This document shows positions 31,046 through 41,839 of a stretch of DNA of 64,000 nucleotides, in pieces. A program made the position numbers and the translations under genes. The stretch comes from Strigamia acuminata. Lineage: Eukaryota > Arthropoda > Chilopoda > Geophilomorpha > Linotaeniidae. The stretch is taken from assembly GCA_949358305.1 (NCBI GenBank), contig OX442314.1, forward strand, positions 31,543,118 through 31,607,117. Direction: 5' to 3'. Within the stretch, counting starts at the first letter, position 1, and every line of letters begins with the position of its first letter. The notes beneath the pieces are model-generated. The model saw only the letters and a list, made by a program, of their open reading frames with translations. It ran no database searches and was not told the origin of the DNA.

Positions 31046-31666
31046 GATGCCTGTCCCGGGACATGAACGCCGAGCCGGAAGCGAGTGACGAGACGGAGAC
31101 GCCACGCCACAAGCCCACCTGCCCGACGAAAACGGATACCGGAGTTTTCCCGTTCCATCGGTGGACCTCCCGACTGTGGATCTTGGTCAGGTCCCGGTCG
31201 TTGTATATATATTATTTCTTTTTTTTTAATTATCATTTTTATTATTTGTTTAACGTAACTTTATTTCCGATTATTTTATGGGAGGATTGACCAGCCTCTC
31301 CCATCCTTGTTTTGTTTACTATATTTATTTTTTTTTTCCGTTTTTTAATTTTTTTTTTTTGTTTTAATTTTTGTTTTATGATTTCGTCCCGGGCTTGTTA
31401 CGTTCAGGCCCGGTGAATTATTATTTACATTGTATTACATCAATAGTTTGTTTTGTTTTCGGCCAGTCTAGGGCGAGGTGGTTCCTGTCGCCCAATGCTG
31501 CTAACATCGTTGACCGACGGTGCGGTGGTTTTCGGTCCACCAGCACCGAAGGTCGGCGCCGGTAACCCGACAAGTTGTGGTCTTCGACTGACTTCGTTGT
31601 TGTGTCTGCCTCGACTTGCGTGTCCCCGTCGGTGTTGTGTGTGGCCCCTTAGACCTACCTTTTCTT
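31046..31666 (+). other. 3' untranslated part of the LTR element
   Basis: T-rich stretch between the second frame and the polypurine tract. No coding feature recognised. Confidence 0.6.
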
Positions 31667-31681
31667 GGGGGGGGGGGGAGA
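31667..31681 (+). promoter_or_regulatory. Polypurine tract
   Basis: Twelve G followed by AGA, directly abutting the 3' LTR start. This is the expected plus-strand DNA primer of the element. Confidence 0.9.
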
Positions 31682-32274
31682 TGTGACCGCCAGGCCACCT
31701 AGGTGACCTACGGCACTGCCACACACCACCGTGCGGCCCCAAAGGTCAACCCCTACGCGGGTAGTTGACCTAGCCCGGGGAGGAGGGAGTGGAGTGGTGT
31801 GGTGAGGAGGGAGTGTTGTGAGAGAGTGGAGTGTGGGACACGGCCTGAGAAGGACGTGCCTGCAGCAGCTCCCCGAGAGGAGAAGGTGTTCATCTGGGAG
31901 GGACAAGAAGTGTCCCGGTTTGACTCTGTACTCCTCACCATTCACCACGATGATACTCAGTATGACGGCTCCCACCGTTATACAGCCTCCATGAGTGGAC
32001 GCGTGGGTCGTAGGTAAGTACGACACGAATGTTAAGTCGAACCGACCACGCCACGCATTGGGTTCCCACCCAGTGTGTGGCGGGTCGGTTGCCGGTGCGG
32101 TGTGCCTTCGTGGCACCTCTGCAGCGGGTGACGGGTTTCCCTATACCCCTAGACAACGCAATAAAGGCCAACCAACCAATATTGTGGGAAGTCTCCGTCA
32201 TTTACGTGAAGTATGCGTCCCTACCAAGTGTTCTCAGTCCCCTGACTACACTGGAAGATACCATAGCAGTCACA
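31682..32274 (+). repeat. 3' LTR, 593 bp
   Basis: Same ends as the 5' LTR, with AATAAA at 32160-32165. The differences seen are in 'ccatgagtgg', 'tttccctatacc' and 'ggaagatacc'. Confidence 0.95.
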
Positions 32275-32278
32275 ATAC

Positions 32279-35200
32279 AATGACACACATGACATACTGT
32301 ATTAAAGTAAAAATAAACACTTCAAATAACAACACAATAAAAAGGTGACAAACAAATGTTACATAATATGATTAAACCTAAATCTTACATCCTTCCCCTG
32401 TACCAGGCGGCGACCGGATTGGGGCATGCATCGACAACCAGGATAGAACGTTGTCGACCCGTGAAGGTTCTCACGCAGAGAGAACTCTTCCTATAGAATC
32501 CAAAAGCTTATTTTTTTTTGACCAGCGCTTAAAGGACCCATAAGTGTGTGTACGTGTGCGCGTACGCGCGTCCCTCGGGACAGTGGGAGCATGATGCAGC
32601 AAACCCACTGTGGGACTGTTGCAGGAAACCCGTCTGTACTGGGGAACCTGTTCCAACTCTAAGACAAGAAGCAAAGACAGTGGATTGTGTTGCAGAACAG
32701 ACACAATTCCGGGCTATTGAAGCCGAATACCATTCGTAATGGCGTGCAAAAAAAAGCGACTAGATCAACCTTTTTCCTGACAAGGGAGACAAGAGATGCG
32801 ACGTTCAAGTGTCGAATCACAAGAGCGCACCGTTCATATCGGGATCAAGAGGGACAACAACGTTTCTTTTCCGAGAATCAAATTCAAAATGAACAGGAGA
32901 ACTGACCACTGCTTCAGATGCAGTGTCATGTTAATTAGTAGGGGCACTGCGATGCTGCTTGTATGAGCCAACCCTTACTAACATTGCGGAGGAGTTTTCC
33001 AATTAGCATGGAAACTAAAGCTATCTAAACTCGAAAAAGTACAAAAAAGGAGATCACTGCCTGACCGCAGTGTTTCAAGAGACAGACAGCACGCATGGCT
33101 GGTCAACGTTGAGAGACAAGCTCAAGAGACCTGGCTCGAGCGTCCCCGTGCTCATTAAGAGCGTACACCAGAGCAGAAAGGAAAAAGGGTTTTTCTTTTG
33201 AAAGGAATCCAAAACGAGGAGGAGGAGATGGCCATTTCTCAGAATGAAATGCCAATCGGGTCAATAAAGACGTCATACACCCATGATCAAGGCTAGTTCT
33301 ACATGCCAAGAAACCATGACCAGAGTAACTGATATTCTCTTTGAATGCCCTGGGAACCGTTAGCTAAAACTGTGACAATTAACTAAGGAACTCAGAAGCT
33401 CAAAGCTAGGGAACATACACTAAACTCAAAGGGAGAAGGTGCGAGAATGCACGCAATACACGGAACACTAGAGAGAAAACCAGAGGGAACTCAAACATAA
33501 GAGATGAAAAGCTTTTCTGCTCAGATCGTTGTGCCCAGCAACCAGATATAGGCGTGTTCCGAAGCTTAACTGTAGCAAGCACAAACTGCTTTTTGCCCAA
33601 TTCACAGAGCCACTAGAAATGAAAGAAACACCCACGTTTCAAAACCCAATCTGGTGCTCAGAGGCGACACACTTGTAATGTTTAAAATGGAATGAATAAT
33701 TTATTTAAGGCTTAAATAAATTAGTCTTACAAAATAATGAATAAAGTTATACAAATTCTAATTACTTAATTAAATGTTAGTAATAAATGGAAAATAATGA
33801 AATAAATGCGAGTCGTGGCTGGCTTGGCGTAGTCTCGCTTTGTCTTCTCCAACAATGACGGTGAAACAACGAGAAGTTCGTTGTTTCTCTTCTCAAATGG
33901 CGGAACGCAAAAGTGCGAGAGTAGACTGAAAAGGTTCGGAAAATACTTAAATTTAGTTTAGTTTCGACTTTACTCACGCTCTTTCTCCGGTTTTCTCGTC
34001 AACTGGCTATTCAGGAAATTTCCGGTGACTCGGGAAATTCCGTATGCGGCTGGTCGACGTGAAATCTGTTTCTCTCGGTGATGACACTGCGATTCGGGAG
34101 AAGATAAAAGTAAAAAGTCAAGAAAAAGACATCCTCCACCTCACGTCTGGCAGGTGCCACTCAAGGCGGCGACGGAGGCCTACACTCTAATTTCAGCAGT
34201 AAGGGACGCATGGCAGGAAGATTACATCGATTGTTTGGGCACTTGGCATGTTCTCTCGCCTGTGTCGCCCTCCTCATCAATGGACGAGCGATGGGATGTT
34301 GAGTAGACAATCAATGCCTAGACGATGCCGAATCAGGAGTGTGTTATGTGGATGGAAGTTTGGACTTTTGTTGGCGGTGACTGAGGACTGGTGCATTACT
34401 TCTGTATTTGTTCGAAATGGTACAATTGCATCTGTTGTCGCGCCCCCACCCCTCACTTCACAACAGGGGTGGATTGTGTCTGACCAGTCGTTTAGGGCGG
34501 GCGGGTCCAGATGCGCGAACGAGATGCGTCTAAGCGACTGACACTCAATTAGTGAATAGGGATTCCCAAAATGTAGTTTTTTGGTAAATAATCAACCCTT
34601 GCATTTACATCAAATTAGAATGAATACAAAGTGATTTATTCTTTGATTAAATATCAACTAATTATTAAGCGATCAAATTTAATAACATTTCTTAAGTAGT
34701 GCTAACAATTATCTACTATCAACTCTCTAACACTTTTACAGTTTGTACTAACAATTATTCACTACTATGTTCTAACACTGATTTCAAACACATAGTAAGA
34801 CATTAAAACGAATTGACATGCATTGCAACTAGGAAGAAAAGAAATCATAACTTTCCTGTTTGTTGGTTGTTTTCTTGTATCCTTCAACTCCAGTGTCGGC
34901 CTTGGAAGCTCACCGCGATGGGTTGGTGGTTTTTACTTCACTCCTGCAGGTGGACGAGGCTCGGGCAACTCAACTCACAGCAGGTGATTCCTCTCCGGTT
35001 GGAGATACATCTGGACTTGATTAGCATCTCCTGGTTGGAGGAACATCTGGAAAGTCACCCTTTTTATCCAAAAATGGGTATAAAAGTGGATGCTGGAACA
35101 AGACTATCTTGTTCCAACTTGGTCAGCAGGTTCCATGTTGCAGCATAAACTCATTTCCTTAGACAGAGGAAAAGGTTTCACAGTTGTACATACATTGAAC

Positions 35201-35563
35201 CTTTGAGGCAGACTGAAGAACTTGGAGGAGTTCCACAGTCTAGGGGCTGCCATATCCTGTTTACATTAAAACCACAGTCTATGGCAGGCTGGGCGACCAC
35301 CCAGCTTGATGGTTTAGACACAACAAACCCTGATCTCTAAAACCTCAATAACTATCATGTGTGAGGTTAACACCTCATCAATACCAAATCAAATCAACAT
35401 TGTCAAAATAAAACAAATTCTATTTTAAACATAAAATGATCTAACAATATATCTTTGACACTAAAATAAACTTTTTTAAGTAATACAAATAAAACCAATA
35501 TACCAGTTTTGCATTTCAATTTGTTTTAAATTCGAATTAACTGTTTACAAACAATATTACAAA
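32279..35563. other. No gene recognised; possible decayed elements
   Basis: The first 30 bp match the flank of the Ulp1 locus (36516-36545). At 33000-33060 a plus-strand stretch reads AWKLKLSKLEKVQKRRS, faintly like the end of a LINE RT, but surrounded by stops. Frames at 34248-34541 and 34813-35148 show no domains. Confidence 0.35.
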
Positions 35564-35592
35564 AAACAAAAAAAAAAAAAAAAAAAAAAAAC
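35564..35592. repeat. Poly-A tract
   Basis: About 28 uninterrupted A. It may be the tail of a retroposed sequence or simple repeat; no upstream retrogene was identified. Confidence 0.7.
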
Positions 35593-35682
35593 CAAATTAG
35601 GAGTATTAGGAGAATAAATTAAATTGAATCAAACACAATATACAGTATTGTTTTAACAAATCAATCTTTAGAAACAAATGGT

Positions 35683-36411
35683 TCAAGAGTATTGTGCATT
35701 ATCTCGTACGCAGATTTCTTCACCTTCAATCAGTAACATTAGATTCCTATCTTCGATGTATCTTCTCGCGAAATACTTTATTATAGGCCTGCAAGAGTCC
35801 TGGTCCAGTTGGGCCATTTTCGGTGGATACCATCGCTCGTATTCTGGAACATAGACTCCCGCTGCAGTTAAGTTTAACTTGATCTGAAACCGTATTGGTT
35901 CGTGTAATTTCTTCAACACTGGTCCCGATGGATCGTACAGGGTCAGGTTATTTGGCTTCCTCGAAATGTCCAATATGAACAATAACCAATGATCCTCAAT
36001 TGGTATCGGAAAAAACCAAATTCGATGTTGTAAACCGGGAATATTTTCCGACTTACTCAACCATTCTTTCGCTTTTAATCTATCTGGCGACATCAGAGAC
36101 AGGGTTACAGGAGTAGGGAAACTAAACACCTGCTTATTAGCAGTCTGAATCATCGCGAAGTAAAAGTCTATTATGGTGGCATGCACCCAAGCGTCCTTTC
36201 CAGTTTTTGGTGAGAGCAACGCTTTGAATTGATAAGTCTCTATCTTCCCGTGTGGTCGCAGTAATGAAGTATACAGAACCAAGCGTTCCTGGTATTGGTC
36301 AAGGCGTCCCCGAAATTCGTAAATGTGAAGTTTCCGGTCTTCTCTTCCTGTGGGTCCGTCTTGGTTAATGAAAACCAAGTCAAAGAAATGAATTTCGAGT
36401 CTCGTGGGCAC
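35683..36411 (-). CDS. Ulp1/SENP-like (C48) cysteine protease, partial
   Basis: 242 residues; the frame's first codon is GTG, so the true start probably lies in an upstream exon. The middle and end form a Ulp1 fold: AWVHATIIDFYFAMI near 75 corresponds to the WL.D..I.FY.. entry helix, IPIEDHWLLFILDISR carries the catalytic His (141), LTLYDPSGP the Asp (160), and QLDQDSCRP the oxyanion Gln (201) and nucleophile Cys (207) with canonical Q-to-C spacing. Such proteases cleave SUMO or other ubiquitin-like conjugates, and captured Ulp1 domains are frequent in large transposons. The N-terminal part (VFINQDGPTGREDRKLHI) is shared with the fragment at 19662-19850, so this is a multicopy gene. Catalytic residues are intact. 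Target unknown. Confidence 0.65.
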   Translation of the reverse strand: MPTRLEIHFFDLVFINQDGPTGREDRKLHIYEFRGRLDQYQERLVLYTSLLRPHGKIETYQFKALLSPKTGKDAWVHATIIDFYFAMIQTANKQVFSFPTPVTLSLMSPDRLKAKEWLSKSENIPGLQHRIWFFPIPIEDHWLLFILDISRKPNNLTLYDPSGPVLKKLHEPIRFQIKLNLTAAGVYVPEYERWYPPKMAQLDQDSCRPIIKYFARRYIEDRNLMLLIEGEEICVRDNAQYS

Positions 36412-37249
36412 AATTGTATTTTTGTACTTTTATTTGCCAAGCGCAAACAGCAACTAACTAGTAATACAGGTTTGATCAATAAAGTAAATTAATATCGAGA
36501 AAAATGATATTTTTTTAAAAATGACACACACAAACACTAGATGCACTATACTATGACTAACAAGTAATATTATATGACAAAAAAAAAGGAATTTAACACG
36601 TATAAGATATTATTACTAATAATTATAAAGGAAAACTTTTATAAAAGAAAATGACAAATCTCACACTCTCTCCACCTTTAATTTAAAGATACTCTTTAAA
36701 ACATATTTAAACCCTCAAATATAATATAAATATATAGTAAGATCATAAAAGAGAATAGATATTTTAATATACTAACACTTAAGAACAAATAAAAAAAATA
36801 CAAATAGAGTAATACAAAAAAAAGAGACAAAACTGATGAAACTGAGGAAAAAAATTTTATTTCACATAAAAATGACACAAAATGACCCATCTTTTCACAA
36901 ACTCGCATTCAAATGTTGGCATAGAAAATTCTCATTTGTTGGAATTGATTACATGTCAGGTAATTGATGATGGGGCGATGGCGTGCTGGTTATTCGGCAG
37001 TACAATTCAGTACAATTTAGGACAGTTCAACTCTGCCCGGGATATTCGTCGCCGTATCTCAGTGTCGCTGAGCGTTTTTTTTATTTTTACCGCGATAAAG
37101 TGCCCGTTATCGTGCGCACCGCACATCAAACACACATACCTTGTGCGCCCCGACGGTATAGTATTCCGTATTTATCTGCACCATTCTAAAATGGTGAGAA
37201 AAAACTTAACTTTTTTATCGATCCATTAAAAATATTTAAATTACTTACG
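36412..37249. other. No confident gene
   Basis: AT-rich. On the minus strand a 64-bp intron-like segment (about 37186-37249) follows the mini-exon at 37250-37288 and leads to a possible short exon ending in a GTATGT donor near 37140. Its frame is closed by a stop, so its coding status is unclear. Confidence 0.3.
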
Positions 37250-37288
37250 ATATTTTTGCTCAAAGGTGATTGCATTTTCCGTGTTCAT
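37250..37288 (-). CDS. Repeated mini-exon, copy C (MNTENAITFEQKY)
   Basis: ATG at 37288 followed by MNTENAITFEQKY and a perfect GTAAGT donor. Paralogous first exons occur at 55648-55687 (MNSVTAVRFLQKY) and 62393-62431 (MNSETAVTFLQKY), each with the same donor position and similar intron start. Function unknown; it may be the start of an element-encoded protein. Confidence 0.45.
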
Positions 37289-37434
37289 TTTTTCTATGTG
37301 TTCGGACGGATGAAAGAGGATACAACACGTACGATCAGAATTTACCAAGTAACACAAGGCGCAAATGATACATTAAGTTAGTTATAGGATGCGCAGTGTG
37401 TTGCGCCACAGCGATCAGACTGCAGGGTAGAAGG

Positions 37435-37884
37435 TCACCTGTTCTTCATACTGTAGAAGGTCATACTGTTCTTCTGTTGTTCCTGCTCCCACGGATAGAC
37501 TTCGTCCTCCTCCAAGGCTAGCTCGTAGGCGGCCAGAGCATCGTCCTGCTCGATTTGGATCCGCTCTTCCTCCTGTCGGCGCTCCTGCCTCCTCCGTTCT
37601 TCTGCTATCGTTTCGCGTGGGTTTGACGGAGCCACTTCAGCGATGATTCTACCCAGTCTTGGGGTCGGGCCATGTCTACAAACTGCTTGTCCCCCTCCAA
37701 TGGTCCAGTCTCGCTCCTCAGGCGCCGCCCGCACTCCTCGGGGCACCATTTTGTAACGAACGGACCTTACCCCTTCGTCCGACACCGAAATTTCTAGTTG
37801 ATTCAACGGTCTGTCTCTCGGGGTTCCTCTTTCGGCTCTCATATCCTCTTCCGTCGATTGGTAATATCCCTGCAGTCTTGCCAC
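37435..37884 (-). CDS. Unrecognised Arg/Glu-rich protein (hypothetical)
   Basis: 149 codons: MARLQGYYQSTEEDMRAERG, a middle part with RSVRYKMVPRGVRAAPEERD, then a strongly helical charged segment (ETIAEERRRQERRQEEERIQ) and an acidic end (YELALEEDEVYPWEQEQ). No known domain. It lies between the coiled-coil frame and the Ulp1-like gene on the same strand and may belong to the same element. Confidence 0.35.
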   Translation of the reverse strand: MARLQGYYQSTEEDMRAERGTPRDRPLNQLEISVSDEGVRSVRYKMVPRGVRAAPEERDWTIGGGQAVCRHGPTPRLGRIIAEVAPSNPRETIAEERRRQERRQEEERIQIEQDDALAAYELALEEDEVYPWEQEQQKNSMTFYSMKNR

Positions 37885-37971
37885 AAATTGGGTACACAGA
37901 TTTAAAAAAAACGAAACAAACTCGAGTATTATCCAAGGCCAGCATTGTGAATGTTATGATTCTATTTTGAC

Positions 37972-38472
37972 TTCTTTTTGTAGAACTCTGTTCCTCTCCA
38001 GTTTCTGGTCAAATTTCTACTATCAGTCTCCTGTTCTCTGACACACTAGTCCTCACTTTACCTTTTCAATTGTCACTTTCACATATATGCTATAACTCAA
38101 TTTTACTTTAGATCAAATTTTTACTCTATGCACTTTAATAATCGTTTCCACTCAATATCTCTAACTCTAACAACTCTTTTAAAATAATTATCAAAACAGA
38201 AAAAAAAATACAAAATTTATGCATCAAGCTTACAATTTTTTTTAGAGCAAAGCGGTATTAAGCATAGCCAAAAAATGATTTATCAAATCAAGTTTCTATA
38301 ATTCTTCTCGGAGTTCTGCCTGAACTTTCTCCTCTTTCAATTGTTACATTAGGACTACTTTGTCCTCTATCATTATTAATCTCATCTACTTCTTCCAATC
38401 GAGTATTATCCAAATCAACTTCTATACTTTGCTTTTTATTCTTCCTATTTCTTTTGTTTCTATTTCTATTTC
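37972..38472. other. No confident gene
   Basis: AT-rich. A short basic frame on the minus strand (38476-38288, RNRNRNKRNRKNKKQ) may be a continuation of the neighbouring coiled-coil gene after a frame change. Confidence 0.3.
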
Positions 38473-39681
38473 TCAAGGTCTGATATTTTCTGCTTCAAGC
38501 TTCTGCTTTTCGGCAAAAATCTCGTTCCGCTCTGCAGACTCTTCCGCTTTTCGTTTATCACTCAATTCCTGTTGCTCCGTTGCTAGGCGGAGTCTTTCGG
38601 CTTCCATTCTGTCTTTTTCGGCGGGAATTTCGTCGTCTGTTACCTTCTTGGCCAAATCTGCCTCGTATTTCGCTTGACGAGCTTGGCGTTCTTCTAATTT
38701 AAGTCGCTTCAACATTGCAAATTCTTCCGACTGGGCTAATTGCAGACGTTGGGCACGGTCGTTCATTGCTTCTGTGATCCGGGCGACATCATCGACGGAA
38801 AGTGTTACGCCTCCTGCATACTGGCGGTGTCGCTCTGTGAGGCTATCTTTAGCTTCTTGCATGATGTCGGCAATTTGCTGACGAGCTCTGGACAACTTAT
38901 GTCGTGTCGGGGAATTTTCTCCGGAGGTTTCCGTCTCGTCTTGCGCTCTCTTGCCTGCTGCGGCTTGATAACCTCGCAATAATCGTCCCCTCCTTTGAGC
39001 AACGGCGATAACTTCTTCTAAAGACAATTTTGTTAAATCAATCTTACTTTGCGGCGTGGATGGCACACTAGGCGGTGTGTTGTGGGCTGATGAGGTGGCT
39101 AGGGACACATTTCCCTTATTCTCTTCTAGCCAAAACTCTTGGCTGGTTATGCGTTGAGCATCCTGATCTGAGCTGGATGATGATCGCGAACGTGGATTCG
39201 CCCTTCCACCGGATGCACCACCGGCCGTGCCTCCTCTGGTCCGAACTCCGCGTCCTGCTCCTCTTCCTCTCTTCTGTTCTTCGTGTAACGCGGACCGGGA
39301 ACGCAGTCCCGGTCCAGTACCGGGACCGCGTTTTTGCGTTACATCTCGCGGTCCACGAGAAAACACGAGATCTCGTGTTTTCTTGTAAGCGGTCCGGGAC
39401 CGAGACCGCGCACAACACTGCGGGTGACCACACGTGTGAATTTACCGGAAAAAAAATACACTAACCATTTCCTTGCCCAAATACCTTTTCTCTACAAGAT
39501 AATGGGCAATTAGTTGTTGTTCTTCAACCGACCACACATGGATCGGTTGACGAGTTCGTTTTCTTGGTGATGACAAACTCGTAGCCAGCATAGAGTAAAG
39601 AAACTCTTTAATCGGACAGATCAAGAACAAAATGGCTGTCACTACAGCTGTGTTAAATGCGCAATGTGCATGCGCACGCAC
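38473..39681 (-). CDS. Myb-like, Arg/Ser-rich coiled-coil protein, two exons
   Basis: Exon 1 (39681-39466) contains SPRKRTRQPIHVWSVEEQQL then IAHYLVEKRYLGKEM, a Myb/SANT-like helix region, and ends at a GTTAGT donor. A 48-bp intron (39465-39418) ending CCCGCAG joins in frame to exon 2 (39417-38473), which gives a basic Gly/Arg/Ser stretch (RGRGAGRGVRTRGGTAGG, RSRSSSSSDQD) and then a long charged coiled coil (LAQSEEFAMLKRLKLEERQA, AERLRLATEQQELSDKRKAE). It ends IRP at 38473. The intron call rests on borders and frame only. It could be a DNA-binding or Gag-like structural protein of the same element as the Ulp1-like protease. No homolog recognised. Confidence 0.4.
39295..39410. repeat. Cluster of hairpins including a 26-bp perfect palindrome
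   Basis: 39358-39383 is a perfect 13+13 palindrome centred on AGATCT. The flanks repeat GGTCC/GGACC motifs ('cgcggaccgggaacg', 'cccggtccagtaccggga', 'ggtccgggaccgagaccgcg') in both orientations. It overlaps the start of the Arg/Ser-rich exon. Confidence 0.85.
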
Positions 39682-39689
39682 CTGTAAGT

Positions 39690-40905
39690 GACTTCTAAAG
39701 TTGTGTTACGGTGATGAAAAAAAAATTTCAAAAAAAAATGTTCAAAAAAATAAAATAAAATAAAATAATAAAATAAAAAATTATTACGGTAATATGACAA
39801 GATAAAAAAAGGAAAAGTATACTGCATATGTTTTTGTCTTCTATGAAAACTTCGCCATCATTATAACACTCGTTTACGGTTACGTTTTTAATACAGTCAT
39901 AGTCGCCATATTCAGGTTTCTCTTCCTCGTTTGCTACCACTGGACAGTCGCCATATTCATCTTTCTCTTTCTCGTTTGCTGTTTCGTTTGCTTTCAAATC
40001 GCGTTTGTGTAGTTTGTATAGAATTTTTAAGGAAATAAAAGAAAAAAATACCTTCTAATTTTAGTGCTATTGATTCGATTGCAATCTATTATCAACTTTA
40101 AAGGATTTTTAACTGATGCAAGCGTGCGACTAACCAGGGATATTCAACTCTGCAGAGTGGGTGGCATGAGCAACTACTAGGTAGCAGAAAACTGAACAAA
40201 ATAAAAATATAAAAATTAATTGAAAAATTTTTACGTGTTATTTCTAGCATTTGTAAGTTTTCTCCTGTTTCCAGTTCACTTGCGAGAGAGATAGGCGTGC
40301 ATCAGCGAGATGGCCGCCATAGCACAAGTGAACTGGAAGGCAAAGATAACCTGAAATTAATCACTAATGTTATTTTGGTGCTTGTTTCACATGTATTTCG
40401 ATTTGTACTGACCTGTGCTGGTGTTTTGAGTTATCTGTAGGTGATCTTGGACGCTGGGTGGACGTTTTGCAACTTGATTGTGTTGACCTCATCTTATATG
40501 AAATTTTATTTCTCTCTCCTTGCAGGAAGCATTTCCTGTTGGGAACAGCTGATGGGCTGGTTGCCCTGGCAACCACCCACATGTTACTTTGAGCTACTTG
40601 AATTCCTTGTCTAGCATAAAATAAACACAAAAAATTTAAAACTCGAAATAATATTTTTCAGAGATATTTCTGATTCTTCTAGTGACCACTAGCGTCACTA
40701 CAAGTTTACAACGCTTAGAATGTTCACTCGTTGCACAAACTCTTGAAAATCAATGACATTAATGAATAAGTAAATAATAAATTAGTAAATACTAATTATG
40801 AAATAATAACAAAATGTCCTAATTAAAATGAAAATACTTGTAATAAAATAACGTGAACGGTCTTTTAAGAGTCAACAATGCACAAACAAAATTATCGTAC
40901 CACTC
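39690..40905. other. Two unassigned exon-like frames
   Basis: Minus strand 39997-39790 encodes an acidic repeat-like segment (KDEYGDCPVVANEEEKPEYG). Minus strand 40630-40370 encodes MWVVARATSPSAVPNRKCFL and a Ser/Gln-rich tail. Neither matches a family I know. The rest is AT-rich. Confidence 0.25.
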
Positions 40906-41630
40906 TTAGTCAGATCGGGAATACGTCAAACTGCTCAAACCTCTGTTCTCCGCGTTCTGGGGAATTCGGGGCCGTGACGAAGTCGTCGGCAGCGCAATGC
41001 TGATTAGAACTTTGTAAGACAAATCTACTGGGGTCTCGGTCATCTGATCTGAAGTGGAGGACTTTGGAGATAGCTTAAATGCGTCGGTCTGGTCGCACAG
41101 GCCGGGTAAGGTTGAAGAGAAATCTTCTACTTGGAAAATATTGAACGGACGGTCGTGCTTTTTGCCAGCGAACGGGGGGCTATCCTCTTTCTTCTTGAAA
41201 CTGATTAAATGATAACACATATCGCTGGGGATCTATGGTAAGCGCTTGGGATGTGTTGCATCCATACTCGCGTCATTGTACGGTGGAGGATAAACACCCG
41301 CTCCCAGGAGGCGTCCCACACGTCGCAGCGTAAGTGGTAGGCCGGGTGAATGGTTTCTGCCCCCAAAATTAGTGCCTGACTTCGCCTTAACTGATTAATC
41401 AGTTTGACATACCCGTCATAGCGGTGAGCTACGTTAAAAATCGCGCGGCCTAAATTGTACATGTATTCGCTAACAATGGGGATTAACTTGCGTGCGCGAC
41501 CTAGCATCTCGTCTGGGGTTAACTCATGCGCATCAGTAAAAGTTGGGAGCACAAACTCGTCGGGGACAGCAATGGGTTCTTGGGGAGCGACTAATTTTTT
41601 TACTTGGACCAGCCATTACGCGCCTAGAAG
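40906..41630 (-). CDS. Unrecognised protein frame, possibly two overlapping frames
   Basis: From about 41622 the minus strand is open: VQVKKLVAPQEPIAVPDEFV, then LTPDEMLGRARKLIPIVSEY, then DGYVKLINQLRRSQALILGA, ending at 41205. A second frame (41220-40906) overlaps its end and is Ser/Thr-rich (KLSPKSSTSDQMTETPVDLS). Composition of the first is protein-like and helical, perhaps a retroelement capsid, but no signature residue supports that. Left unassigned. Confidence 0.3.
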
Positions 41631-41839
41631 ACAAACAAAGCAAATTCCTCATTCCTATGTGAAAAAGAAGGGGAGAAAGTGTAGCAAGGCCACGCATGCG
41701 CTGGAGGCCTTGCAAGGTCATGCGGTGTTGACAAACGGAGGGAGAAATAAAAGATCACAACAACCACTTAAGAGTTGGCTGACATCTGGCGGGTCGTAGA
41801 GCTTGTGTTCATTTTCTGGATGTTAATCTATGCACAGTC

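Larger units (their letters stand above)
19911..32274 (+). mobile_element. Complete 12.36-kb LTR retrotransposon (Ty3/gypsy-related Pol)
   Basis: Two 593-bp LTRs (TGTGAC...GTCACA) differ at only three positions that I can find, and the element is bordered by 4-bp duplications ATAC (19907-19910, 32275-32278). A tRNA-Pro-like primer site follows the 5' LTR and a G-rich polypurine tract precedes the 3' LTR. Inside are a 3-kb leader, a 968-residue protease-RT-RNase H frame, a 2.4-kb gap and a long downstream frame beginning at a splice acceptor. There is no integrase core. The near identity of the LTRs indicates recent insertion. The missing integrase and altered catalytic motifs suggest mobilisation in trans. 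Confidence 0.95.

Noticed and set aside
33000-33120. Possible LINE RT end
   Set aside because: Only a weak KLEKVQKR-like string surrounded by stops; not enough to call.
34248-35148. Two plus-strand frames of about 100 codons
   Set aside because: No domain, no splice support, and irregular composition.
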